A DNA stretch of 64,000 nucleotides, taken from Desulfomicrobium sp. UBA5193 (GTDB lineage: Bacteria > Desulfobacterota > Desulfovibrionia > Desulfovibrionales > Desulfomicrobiaceae). The notes below the pieces were generated by a model. The model did not search any database. It was not told the DNA's origin and saw only the letters and a list, made by a program, of their open reading frames with translations. Location of the stretch: positions 712,322 through 776,321 of the forward strand of contig DHWB01000003.1 in the NCBI GenBank assembly GCA_002412965.1. Reading direction: 5' to 3'. A program made the position numbers and the translations under genes. Below, piece after piece: positions 18,701 through 27,522 of the stretch. Each line of letters starts with the position of its first letter. The first letter of the stretch is position 1.

Positions 18701-19763
18701 GCTGCGCGGCCTCTTCGAGGAGAAGGCCCGTGTCGGCGACGGCTCCGCGCAAAGACAAGAATTCCCCAAGCAGCGGGTTGAACGCGTTCATGTACCCCAC
18801 GGCTTCGGGAGTGGGGTGCTGCCTGAGGACATCCCATGTCGTTCCGAAGGCGTCCTCCTCCTCGGCGGACATGGGCCCGTACACCATGCGCATGCCCTCC
18901 ATGGCGGCGGTCACCGCGCCGTCCCATTGCGTTTTGCTCAGGGTGTTCATGTCCAGAAAGGGAGTCGGGGGCGCCGAGGGGATGGATTCGGCATCCGGGT
19001 TCAGGCTGGCGGCCGCGGGTTGGGGGCGGGCGGGGGGTGACTGCCGGGTCGGGGTTGCAGCCGTCGTCGTGGCCGTGTCATCGCCAGCATCGCTCTCGGC
19101 CGTGTCCGGCGCGGCGGAGGGCTGTCCCCCGCTTTGGGCAGGTTCCGAGGCCGCCTCTTGAGCGTCGTTCCCGGAGGCCGAGACGGTCTTCGTCCCGGCC
19201 GCGCCGGGCCCATCCGTGTTCGCGCCAAGCACCTGACTCATCTCCTCCTTGCTCAGCACATCGCCCAGATTTTCGGCCGTTATCTGGTCCAATTCCCGGT
19301 CAAAGGTCTCCATTTCCTTTTTCAGTTCGCCCTCGGCGCTTTCGGCAGGAGTTGGCTGGCCGACTTCACGCATGGTGGCCAGGATCTGGGTGAGAGCTTC
19401 ACGTTCCTTGGGGTCCAGGGAAACATTCTGATCCTCCAGAAGCTGCGCGAGCTTTTCCGGAGAAGCGCCGAGCACGTCGATGCCCCGGCCGCGCAAGCCC
19501 GTCAGGGGCGCCATGAGGGAGGAGGGCATGCGGTCGAAGGCGATGAGCGCCCGCACTGTCAGGCCACCGCTTTTGGCCAGCTCGTCGAGGCCGCCCTGAT
19601 TGCGGGCGTTGGCGGAAACCGCGTCTGTCTTCTGTACCGTCCCGGATGTCTTCGCGTCGGTTTGGGCCAGGACGATGTTCACATAAAGAACACTGCAGAG
19701 GAGACAAAAAATAATCGATGTTCGAACAGGCAATCGAAGATGAAAACCATGCGGGATGATCAT
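15756..19763 (-). CDS. Giant exported helical protein with 'TVRAL' module and DxD-containing C-terminal domain
   Basis: A 1335-residue protein. I prefer the ATG at 19763 because it begins a signal peptide (LPVRTSIIFCLLCSVLYVNIVLA) with GGAG upstream; an ATG at 19841 would add 26 residues. Residues ~56-131 carry the helical module seen in the two propeller proteins (GLTVRALIAF ... GIDVLGA). An Ala/Pro/Asp-rich linker (~190-300) leads into a long, mostly helical region with heptad-like charged stretches. A Gly-rich hydrophobic segment follows (LMLLSFAGGSAVNRVYQGMTGY, about residues 863-884). The C-terminal ~330 residues contain VNMDFDIAREV, VTGQDPQRSWETV and NANKRWAEQTADV, which resemble part of the neighbouring 2392-residue protein. 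The overall layout (signal, linker, helical core, distinct C-terminus) recalls large effector-type proteins. No toxin fold or immunity gene can be assigned, so the function is open. Confidence 0.82.
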   Translation of the reverse strand: MIIPHGFHLRLPVRTSIIFCLLCSVLYVNIVLAQTDAKTSGTVQKTDAVSANARNQGGLDELAKSGGLTVRALIAFDRMPSSLMAPLTGLRGRGIDVLGASPEKLAQLLEDQNVSLDPKEREALTQILATMREVGQPTPAESAEGELKKEMETFDRELDQITAENLGDVLSKEEMSQVLGANTDGPGAAGTKTVSASGNDAQEAASEPAQSGGQPSAAPDTAESDAGDDTATTTAATPTRQSPPARPQPAAASLNPDAESIPSAPPTPFLDMNTLSKTQWDGAVTAAMEGMRMVYGPMSAEEEDAFGTTWDVLRQHPTPEAVGYMNAFNPLLGEFLSLRGAVADTGLLLEEAAQHVAWASEAGDPLQTMESLTVARQYKNTLLSYQKRLDEVIAELVALGNPPDGAELMAEGQQQYRRAKEFLSSLVNEQGPEGEWIGYVIHPKGYLFVSKHGLKHQPHHFFIYAHGDPKRYYCIALDTGTYEEKEYQYVEQVELEGMGMLDSFHGDKLDFSHTDEDGDTWIVFAERYTGGPLPIYPEAAPEQFEKARAASLKEKEERILVAESIADPVKRSAEMIGAELGHSLTTSTIKEALEHYRMRSAFHAAAEKWAGMSSEMADSEEERLRKFDSLVAGAAPQEVSEKPQAKLKKTEEKAVAARNEQGETPLHMVDDKNAEERLAVDQEAIDFHSANMGIIKLNMDKDKAELDKETDPVRRNDLEMRLLNGNANLQSEQDRIDSLKTGFIVHTRSAWDDFAKSQFIQNIAEDQRNMEKVSRAMHKALSMADTLPVEQAMQVREIVSKGFNPQVMAATDTAKASKVIAEVYTVATSHWEVEKTKADADAEWADTCLQTATVAKSAADKSLMLLSFAGGSAVNRVYQGMTGYIEGGPKEAFLRVGGSYNQLTGIAVDGYRGFEAAVEQGGGWEEGFKGAGWEIVQGMVMDKAMQIGASGVSRGYGALKSARGTGADASPAPKVTTDTKAPAPAVSLARKPAGVPDDGFNRPLTEADRQTHREQVADARNRVNSYKKTFEKLDKARQDKAPAEDIKKILHELDDRSAKIHASPQAKMMMKTHQRDPKNKEMIKRYVNSVDRVHTQVEKRFHEKMDTEWSNEKLAPIRNADSGKSVNMDFDIAREVQLDASGRPVPPMKNGKPVADSVWQTEAQKRWEESYREVTGQDPQRSWETVTTGAHPEAYRDLAVIEKNGILNANKRWAEQTADVNQFKGDHLRGNPNFSRIEKHIEIARSTSKECDKRLFPLMDSKAPAKTDTANYNAWLKHRQYWEKMNSVLSEMGTGRLDPLEGDRRIRLLSGGKSSLEVTHDLRNFMEVLLKFGKS

Positions 19764-19991
19764 GCGGCATTGGCTCCAAGGATGAGGTGATCTCAATAAT
19801 TCAAGTTTGAAGATTGTGAGGTGAAGGCAACATGTTGTCAAGTTTGGTCCCTCGCACGCCGAGCATCACTTGCCCAATGCGATTTATGCAGATAACCGTG
19901 GGGGAACGCGAAATTTTGCGGTGTCCAGGGATCAATCGTGCCCTTAGTACGCGCAGTTGTGACGTGGTTGTGCATATTCCGAGGAGGATTC

Positions 19992-20153
19992 ATGTTGGAT
20001 CGTTTTTTGTTTGTGCAACGAACCTGTGCTGCCTTATTCCTGCTCCTGCGGATTTTCTGCAGCACCGTCTTCATGGCCAGGGCGGAAGCGTACGAGGAAT
20101 ACTGGGCCAAGGTTAACGCCCTCGGCAAGCCTGCCGCTGTTTTTTTGGCCTGA
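19992..20153 (+). CDS. Tiny secreted-type ORF, possibly a truncated gene
   Basis: A 53-residue ORF. A strong GAGGAGG (19981-19987) precedes the ATG at 19992. It encodes a hydrophobic signal-like segment (CAALFLLLRIFCSTVFMARA) followed by AEAYEEYWAKVNALG and ends shortly after a run of seven T. It may be a real small exported peptide or the 5' remnant of a larger gene of this locus. It lies 58 bp before the 2392-residue gene and could be its leader ORF. Confidence 0.45.
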   Translation: MLDRFLFVQRTCAALFLLLRIFCSTVFMARAEAYEEYWAKVNALGKPAAVFLA

Positions 20154-20211
20154 AATCCGAGTCCAGTCTTAAAAACGCCAAATCCATCAAGCCACTCCCC
20201 CGGAGCAGACC

Positions 20212-23200
20212 ATGCGAAGCCGTTTTTTTCATATCAGTGTATTCTTTGTCATTGCATTCCAGAGTATTGCGCCGATTCAAGTGCACGGTGCCTCAGCGGA
20301 TACTCTGGTGAAGGTAGCCAATGCAATTCTGAACTGGGACGGGAAGAGTCCCGGTGATCTCTTCAAGGCGGTCAAGTCCGCCAATCCGGATGCTGCGGCC
20401 ATCGTTTCCATGCGCGAACTGAACAAGGCTATCGCCGAGAAATCTTTGCCAGCCGAGGTCCTGTCCAAATCCGCCGCCATCGAGGGGAAACAACAGGTTG
20501 CTCAAGAGATGGTCCGCAAGCGGGTTTTGGACGTGCGTTCCACCTCTCTTGATGCGTACCGGCGGAGCAATCCGGAGAAGGCCCGCGCCTTGTACGGCAT
20601 TGGTGATATCGGTTCATGGCCGGACAAGAAAAAGCCAGATGCCTCCATGGACATAGATTGCACCGTATTCGGAGTCGATCCCGAGGTCACGGACACGGCT
20701 CGTGACCACTATGTGGCCGATCTTGTGCACGACCTTGTGGGCGAGGATTCGGGGTTGACCCTGCAGGATTTTGATGTGGTGATCACGGCCGAAGGGCACG
20801 AAGTGCAGGCCGGGGTCTTCGAGACCGAAGGTGGTATCGACTGGGCCAAGAGGAACATGAAGCGGGTGACCATCATTCACCCGGATGGAGGAAGTCAGGT
20901 CTACACCTTGGGTTCCGGAGACCCGGTGGGGCAGATGGCCATGGCCGAAAATATGGCCCGGCTACGGGATATGGCAACCAAGGGCGGTGATTACGACACG
21001 CTTTTCGATGAAAAAGGATTTCTCAAAAAAGAGCTTTTCAACGACCCGTCGAACACGGTCGCTTCCGAACTCTGGAACAGGTACATGGACATGCTCTCCA
21101 AGGCGGGCATGGATTTCTACCGCTCGAATTCCTCCACGGCCACCGGCGGGTGCCTGGACATGGCCAAGCACCTTAACGAAGAGGTGCTGACAAAGAAATT
21201 CGAGCCGCAAGCCAAGTTGAAGAAGACGCTCAAGTATGTTGCCCGTGGAGACAATATTTCGAGAGGCGTACCGGGTTTGGAAAAGATCCTGGCTGCCGAT
21301 CCGATGCTGGGCGACCCTGCCTACAGGGATGTCATCGATCTGGCCAAGACAGTGCAGAAGTCCAGCGACGCACAGATCGCAAGCATCCTCAAGGATCGTT
21401 TCGGCGACACTCCCGACGCCGCCCTGCAGGAACTTGGAAACAAGTCCCGGCGGGCCATTCTGCGCATGGCCGAGGTGTCCTACCAGTTCGAGATGGACCG
21501 CATTGTCCTCGACCTGGCGGACAAAGGACAGCGACAGGCCGCCCTGGACAAGCTGGCGTCAGACATGCGCGTCATCGCCGACGAGGGGGGGGATTATTCC
21601 GATCTCGCCCGCACCGCGCTGGACCATATCGGCAAGATGACCGAGGCCAACAAATCCGGCGATATCGACGTCCTGCGCACGAACTATCAATCCCTGGAGA
21701 CGATCCGGCAGGCCGATCAGTCCACCATTTCCAAGACCGCCGAGTTCATGAATCAGACCGAGCTGGGCAGGAAGATGATGGACATGGGCGGAAAGGTCCT
21801 GGAACTCGGCAAGACCCCCATCGAGATCATGGAGACCGCGCAGTTCAAGTCCTCCGGCGTGGAGTTTGTGGGGGAGATGGTCGACGGCGCCCGTGCCAAT
21901 GGCCTCAAGGTCATGGATTATGCCGGTTCCGTGACCATGTGGGCCGAAGTGGTCGACAGTGTCCGCAAATCCAAAAGCGATGCCGAGCTGGCTATCGCTC
22001 TGGGCCAGACCCTGATCAACAACACGTTTTTCGGGATGGTGCTGAATACGGCCTATGCAGGCATCGTGCAGGGCGACAACGAAGCTCTGGCCAAGGCCAT
22101 CATGTACATGCTCATCCCGGAAACGGCTCTGGGTGCGCTGGTGGAGGCTCTGGGCGTGACAGCCATCAACGTCACCGCGCAGACTCTTTTTGATGCGCAG
22201 ATGGAGAAGGCCTATCTGGCCACTTCCTTTGACAAGGATGGCTCCGTTTCCGATTTCAGCGGCCTGGGGTCGGGTGGTCTGGAGGGCGCCAGGGAGTTTG
22301 TGGACATTTTGTGTGATGGGGCTCCGGAGGAGGTGGCCCAGGATCTCGTGGACAAGTCGAAAGCCACGGATTTCGGCAAGGGCGCGAACGTGATCGCCAT
22401 TCGGACCATTGCCAAGTCCGTGCGCAGCACGGTCGATAACGGCAATCCTCTGGTGTTTACCGAAGACGGCCCGCTTATGACCGCCTGCGCCAGGATCCGC
22501 AAGGCAACGGAAGACATAAACGACTGCGCCAAGATCTGGGGCGTGGAGATTGCCCTGGCCGCGAGCGGCGAACGCGATCTGCCCGGCGGATTGGACAAGG
22601 GGCAGACCCGTGCCTTCGTCACGATGTTCGAGCAGCGGCAGAAGGCCCGCGAATCCGCTAGACAGGCCATCGCCGAAGCCATGGTACGCACCTTCGAGGA
22701 GCGTCATCGGGCGGAAGTTTCCCTGGATGAAGGGGCGGCGGTCAAGGAATATGAGGCGCTCCTGCGTCTTTTCAAGCAGCTCGGGATCGAAACCGAGGGC
22801 TCCGCATCCCTGGATCAGGAGGGGAGCCCCTACAACGTCATTTCATCCTGGATGGCCTCGGATCGGGAAAAGCAGGTCAATGCCGTCAAGGCGGTGCAGA
22901 AGTTCAAGGACGCGTATTCTTTTGTCCTGCAATCCAGAAACGTCGCGGAAGATACCTACGCCAACATCGTGGGCGCGGGCAGTCAGCCGCTGCCCCGACC
23001 GCTGACCGGCTCGCTTCCCCTGACCGCCAAACCGGACATGGATGTGCAGATCGCCCGCGCCTATCTCTCGGAGGTGAGCGGGCTCGGGGCAAAGGTGCTC
23101 AAGGACCTCGAACTGATCAAGCAATCCCCGCTGGAAGGGGCGTACGATAAGGAGATGGTCGACAAACTCTATGATGTCCGTTTCAAGCGCGCCTATTGGT

Positions 23201-26200
23201 CCAGCATGATGCGTGCGGCTGGTGAGGCGCAGAAACTTCATTGGAAGGTTGAGATTTTCGACAAGCAGGCTCTCTACGACAAGCACAAGGAAGCTGCGCT
23301 TACGTCGGGCACGCTCAGTGAAGAGGACGCGGCGCTCATGCTCGAATTCCGCAAGCATTATGAAATCGCGGGAGATTTTGTGATCGACCTGTCCGGGCCC
23401 GAGCGGATTGAATCGGGACAGAAGGCCGAGCTTGCATGCCGGGTCAGGGTTCAGGCTCCGGGTCAGGAGCCCAGGGACGTGCCCGAGGACATTGCCAGAC
23501 AGCTTTCTTTTGCCTGGAAGGCCGGAAAGGCCGCACTGGGGGAAGGCAAGGCCGCCACGCGCAGCTACACTCTCGAAACGGTCGGCAGGCATGTCTTCAC
23601 GGTCACGGTCACGCGTGCTGTTCTGGGAAGCGGAAAGACTGCGGCGCAGGTTGTGGGCTCCAAGGACTGGACGGTGGAGGTCGTGGTCCCGGCTAAACAA
23701 GCCGAAGAGGAAAAGCAGAAGCAGCAGCAGGACGAAGAAGCCAAGGCAGCCCAGGCCACCAAGGACGCCCAGAAAATGGCCGAGGAACAGGCCGCCAAGG
23801 ATGTGCAGAAAAAAGCCGAGGAGCAGTCCGCAAAGGACACGCAGGGCGGCGCGACTTCAACTTCCGCGCAGTCCGTCCAGATCAAGGATGACGGGACCTG
23901 GTTCACGTCGGGCCTGGCCGGTGGATGGACGGTCGAGCACAACAAGACCCGCCATTGGTCGGCCAAGATGAAGCGGGAAATTTCGGCCAAATCCAAGGAC
24001 TGCCCGCCCCAGACCGTGCACGGCAGCGTCAGCGCCAAGCTCGAAAGCAGCTTCCTGCCCAAACCCGAAGAGATCGACGCGAAGCTGCGCGGCTTCGTCG
24101 AAGGTAACGGCTGGTATCCGGAAGAGGAATCCATGCAGTCGTTTTCGCTTGGCAAGTTCAAGGGCAAGATGATCATCTCCACGCTCAAGTACAAGGCCGG
24201 TTTCGGCAACCCGATGGCTGGCTACCGAGGCGGGACCGCGCATGTTCACGGATATGCCCTCGCCCTGCATGAGAGCGAGCGGCAGATGATCAGTATCAAT
24301 TTCAGTGTCTATGGCGGAAGCTGCTGGGACAATTCCGGCAAGGATAACGCCATGTCCCAGGCTCGGTCGGGCAAGGCCGAAGCCTTGGGGATCATTCAGG
24401 CCTTGAGTCTGCACGAGACCCAGCAGGAGAGTCCGGCCATGGCGGGGGCTCCTGTCGTTGAGTCTGTCCAGGCCGAGGATGAAAAGGAAAAGAAATACCA
24501 GCTCACCCTGACCCGCGTTTCCCCTGCGTCCGGGCCGGTCGTGGTGGGGACGCCGGTGACCTACAAGGCCGTCCTGAGCGGGGATAAGCCCGAGGGTGAG
24601 GTCCGCTTTCATTTTCAGCCGCATCCAGAAGTGGCTTTCACTCCCTACGACAGTCCCTCCGGTTCGACGACTGCCGTGTTCTCCAAACCGGACACTGTTG
24701 GCGTGTGGGTCACCGCCGTGGACAGGACGGGGACCATCGCGACAGCCGACCAACTGGAGATCGAGGTGCAAAAGCCACGCCTTGAGCTTGTGATGGACCC
24801 TAGGGAGCCCCTGGTGGGGCAGGAGGTCAAGGCCAGAATCGTTGTCACGCCGGAGGTCAAGGACATCGATTTGCGCTGGATGCCCGTGCCTGGCAACGCC
24901 AAGCACGTCATCACCTCCAAGGATAACAGAGAGCTCACCTTCTACTTGAAGGATGAGAAGTCGGCCGAAATCCAGGTCAACGCCCGCGTACCCTTCAGCG
25001 GCGAGGATCTTGGCGAGGCCAGGGCGTCCGTCACGGCCAAAAAGTATGCAATCACGGTTTCCGCGCCTAAGTCCCAGGGGCCACCGCCGCAGATCTGGAA
25101 GGAAGGGGTGGGGCTGGTGACCGTGGACAAGGCCATCGCCGTGGACCAGATCGTGGAATTCTCCGTGGCCATGCAGCCTGCGGTATTGAGCGGGCCCGTC
25201 AAATACCAGTGGAAAGTGGAGAACGGCCCCTGCCGCGTCAGCAACCCCTCCTCCAGCGTGGCCCGTGTCACCGCCAATGCGGCCGGCAGCTGCGAACTGT
25301 CCGTGACTGTGCGCGACCGCAATGACGTGGAGCTGGGCAGCGGCCAGGGCGGTTTCAGCGCCATCGTGACCCAGGAGGTGGTGAAGCAGGGGCAGCAGAA
25401 AGCCCAGGGCGGCACCGACGCCGCTGCCTTGATCAAAAGCGCCACCGACAAGGCGCGCAAGGGCGATTACGACGGCGCGATCCAGGATGCCGAGAAAGCG
25501 GTCGGGCTTGATCCCAAAAATACGGCGGCGACGGCCTTGGCCGACACATTGCGCAAGGAGCAGGAGAAAATCCACGCGCAGCTGGCCAAGACGAGGCAGC
25601 TCATGGAGGAGAACCGCTACGGCGATGCACAGAAGGAGCTCATCGTCGCCAAGAACCTCAATGGCTATTATCCGCTCATCCTGGAGGCCGAAGAGGAGCT
25701 CCGGGTTCGCTGGAACGCATACAACCAGGAAGTCAACGACACGATGCACGAGCTCCGGAGCGCCAGCGAAAAGAAGGAGTTCACCAAGGCCCTGGAGATC
25801 GCAGCCGCGTGGAGGGCCGCGACCAAAATCGATCCCCATGCGGACAAGGAGCTGAAGGAGCAGGAGGACTGGGCGCGCAAATGGAAGACCCAGAAGGATC
25901 TCCAGCTCGCCATGCTCGTGTCCGGCATCGAAAAGATGAAGACCTACGAGTATGCGGGAGCCCTGCAGCGCTTCACGGAAGGATTCGCCAACGGCAACAA
26001 TATCTATAACGGGTCCGAGCCCGAGTACAAGGAAGCCAAGGCCCTGCAGGCGCAGGCTGCCAGCAGTGACAAGCGTCTCAAGGAACTGGTGCCCGTGGTC
26101 CGCGCGGCGGTGGAGAACACGGCCGGCACACCGGCCGACAACGAGCGGGGCATCAAGGCCGCCGAGGAGGCGCTGAACCTGCAGCCGAACAACTCGGAGC

Positions 26201-27390
26201 TCGTCACCTGGCGCCAGATGCTGCTGAAACGGGCCGGAAAAGCGCAGCCTGACAGCGGCACGCCGGGTTCCGGCTTGCAGGGTTCCGCCACACCGGACGG
26301 CGGCGCGCCGGTCCAGGCTTCATCGGCGGGGAAAGAGGCCGCCCAGGCCCTGTGGAAGGAGGCGGAGCAGCTGCAGCTCGGCCAAGACTACGCGGGGGCA
26401 TTGCAGAAATACAAGGAGGGGCTCAATCTCCATGCGGACCCGACCATCGTGGACCGGATCAAGAAGCTGGAGAAGTATGTGGCCCTGACCAAGGGCGCCA
26501 CGCCCAAGGCTACCCAGCCTCCTGTGCAGGCTGCTCCGTCGTCGCAGGCCGCTCCGGCTGCCACGGAGCAGGCTCCTGCGGTGGAGATCGGCAGTCTGGT
26601 GGGCGAGTGGGAGATCGTGGGCCCTCGCAACAGGGGAACGCTGTTGATTCTGGAGCAGAGCGGAGCGCAATTCTCCGGCCGGGCCTATCCCGACCAGGCG
26701 ATGCACGACACCGTCATAAGCGGCACCGTGTCCGGAAACACAGTCTCCTTCGCCAGAACGGGGTGGAAGCAGTTCGCCAATTTGCGCCAGGATTTTACGG
26801 GCACCGTCGGCGTCGACAAGGAAGGGCGGATGTTTATAGAGGGCACATCCTCCCAGAATGGGCAGGGGTCCACCTGGTGGAAAGCGACAAAGCTCGGTCT
26901 GCTGAAAAGCGCGCCAGAGGGCTCCGGGCCGGCCCCAAACTCCGGCCAGGGGTTGGCACCTTCACCCACGGACGCGGCTAAGCACGCGGACGCTACGACC
27001 CAGAAGCCTGCGGCTCCTACCACGGGATGGAAGCCCGTGACACTCGGCAATGTCAGCTTTGCGATACCCGCGTCCTGGACTCATAAAACCGGGAGTGAAC
27101 CCGGTGTGGAGGTCCTGCACCTTTTCTGGGATGGGGATTTCGATGCGCCGAAGCATGGCGTTTCCGGCGGGGTGTCCATTGATTACGCCACTGCAAAGAA
27201 GGAGATGGTAGGGGCCAAGTCCGTGACGTTGAACGGGGCAAGCGTGCTGCGCGTCGAGGACGGACCGGCAATCAACCTGCTTTTTCCGCCCATGACGGGC
27301 AACAAGGGCGTGGCCATGGTCATCTTTCGCGGACCGAGCGGTGCGCAGGCGACCATTGACGCGGTTTTGAAGACCATGGTGGTGCAGTAG
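20212..27390 (+). CDS. Giant exported protein: helical N-half, Ig-like domains, coiled coil, TPR region, C-terminal beta domains
   Basis: A 2392-residue protein. The ATG at 20212 has GGAG upstream and starts a signal peptide (HISVFFVIAFQSIAPIQVHG). Residues ~140-225 contain SMDIDCTVFGV and GIDWAKRNMKRV, resembling the C-terminus of the convergent giant. Residues ~230-1050 are mainly helical, with a hydrophobic stretch at ~600-650. An Ig/PKD-like domain (~1055-1160) is followed by a Lys/Glu/Gln-rich coiled coil (~1161-1213) and a unique domain (~1225-1405). Ig-like domains follow (~1420-1720). A TPR region (~1735-2060) contains GDYDGAIQDAEKAVGLDPKN. A final TPR-like hairpin (QDYAGALQKYKEGLN, ~2060-2100) matches the tail of the 2126-residue protein. 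The two last domains (~2125-2240 and ~2270-2392) are beta-rich; the first begins LVGEWEIVGPRNRGTLLI, somewhat lipocalin-like. The family is unrecognised. It is probably a periplasmic or surface scaffold. Confidence 0.85.
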   Translation: MRSRFFHISVFFVIAFQSIAPIQVHGASADTLVKVANAILNWDGKSPGDLFKAVKSANPDAAAIVSMRELNKAIAEKSLPAEVLSKSAAIEGKQQVAQEMVRKRVLDVRSTSLDAYRRSNPEKARALYGIGDIGSWPDKKKPDASMDIDCTVFGVDPEVTDTARDHYVADLVHDLVGEDSGLTLQDFDVVITAEGHEVQAGVFETEGGIDWAKRNMKRVTIIHPDGGSQVYTLGSGDPVGQMAMAENMARLRDMATKGGDYDTLFDEKGFLKKELFNDPSNTVASELWNRYMDMLSKAGMDFYRSNSSTATGGCLDMAKHLNEEVLTKKFEPQAKLKKTLKYVARGDNISRGVPGLEKILAADPMLGDPAYRDVIDLAKTVQKSSDAQIASILKDRFGDTPDAALQELGNKSRRAILRMAEVSYQFEMDRIVLDLADKGQRQAALDKLASDMRVIADEGGDYSDLARTALDHIGKMTEANKSGDIDVLRTNYQSLETIRQADQSTISKTAEFMNQTELGRKMMDMGGKVLELGKTPIEIMETAQFKSSGVEFVGEMVDGARANGLKVMDYAGSVTMWAEVVDSVRKSKSDAELAIALGQTLINNTFFGMVLNTAYAGIVQGDNEALAKAIMYMLIPETALGALVEALGVTAINVTAQTLFDAQMEKAYLATSFDKDGSVSDFSGLGSGGLEGAREFVDILCDGAPEEVAQDLVDKSKATDFGKGANVIAIRTIAKSVRSTVDNGNPLVFTEDGPLMTACARIRKATEDINDCAKIWGVEIALAASGERDLPGGLDKGQTRAFVTMFEQRQKARESARQAIAEAMVRTFEERHRAEVSLDEGAAVKEYEALLRLFKQLGIETEGSASLDQEGSPYNVISSWMASDREKQVNAVKAVQKFKDAYSFVLQSRNVAEDTYANIVGAGSQPLPRPLTGSLPLTAKPDMDVQIARAYLSEVSGLGAKVLKDLELIKQSPLEGAYDKEMVDKLYDVRFKRAYWSSMMRAAGEAQKLHWKVEIFDKQALYDKHKEAALTSGTLSEEDAALMLEFRKHYEIAGDFVIDLSGPERIESGQKAELACRVRVQAPGQEPRDVPEDIARQLSFAWKAGKAALGEGKAATRSYTLETVGRHVFTVTVTRAVLGSGKTAAQVVGSKDWTVEVVVPAKQAEEEKQKQQQDEEAKAAQATKDAQKMAEEQAAKDVQKKAEEQSAKDTQGGATSTSAQSVQIKDDGTWFTSGLAGGWTVEHNKTRHWSAKMKREISAKSKDCPPQTVHGSVSAKLESSFLPKPEEIDAKLRGFVEGNGWYPEEESMQSFSLGKFKGKMIISTLKYKAGFGNPMAGYRGGTAHVHGYALALHESERQMISINFSVYGGSCWDNSGKDNAMSQARSGKAEALGIIQALSLHETQQESPAMAGAPVVESVQAEDEKEKKYQLTLTRVSPASGPVVVGTPVTYKAVLSGDKPEGEVRFHFQPHPEVAFTPYDSPSGSTTAVFSKPDTVGVWVTAVDRTGTIATADQLEIEVQKPRLELVMDPREPLVGQEVKARIVVTPEVKDIDLRWMPVPGNAKHVITSKDNRELTFYLKDEKSAEIQVNARVPFSGEDLGEARASVTAKKYAITVSAPKSQGPPPQIWKEGVGLVTVDKAIAVDQIVEFSVAMQPAVLSGPVKYQWKVENGPCRVSNPSSSVARVTANAAGSCELSVTVRDRNDVELGSGQGGFSAIVTQEVVKQGQQKAQGGTDAAALIKSATDKARKGDYDGAIQDAEKAVGLDPKNTAATALADTLRKEQEKIHAQLAKTRQLMEENRYGDAQKELIVAKNLNGYYPLILEAEEELRVRWNAYNQEVNDTMHELRSASEKKEFTKALEIAAAWRAATKIDPHADKELKEQEDWARKWKTQKDLQLAMLVSGIEKMKTYEYAGALQRFTEGFANGNNIYNGSEPEYKEAKALQAQAASSDKRLKELVPVVRAAVENTAGTPADNERGIKAAEEALNLQPNNSELVTWRQMLLKRAGKAQPDSGTPGSGLQGSATPDGGAPVQASSAGKEAAQALWKEAEQLQLGQDYAGALQKYKEGLNLHADPTIVDRIKKLEKYVALTKGATPKATQPPVQAAPSSQAAPAATEQAPAVEIGSLVGEWEIVGPRNRGTLLILEQSGAQFSGRAYPDQAMHDTVISGTVSGNTVSFARTGWKQFANLRQDFTGTVGVDKEGRMFIEGTSSQNGQGSTWWKATKLGLLKSAPEGSGPAPNSGQGLAPSPTDAAKHADATTQKPAAPTTGWKPVTLGNVSFAIPASWTHKTGSEPGVEVLHLFWDGDFDAPKHGVSGGVSIDYATAKKEMVGAKSVTLNGASVLRVEDGPAINLLFPPMTGNKGVAMVIFRGPSGAQATIDAVLKTMVVQ

Positions 27391-27522
27391 GGAAAAGTTC
27401 CGTTTCGCTGGATTGCCGCCTCGCAAGGCGGGCATGGTCGCGTGGTGGGTTGGCTATTTCCCTTCCCGTTCATACATAACCACGCCCACCTGTTCGATGT
27501 GCTCCCGCGAGCCGGGGGATGG

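Noticed and set aside
23857..25839. 660-codon open frame on the minus strand
   Set aside because: Antisense to the Ig/TPR region of the 2392-residue gene, with no recognisable domain or ribosome-binding site.
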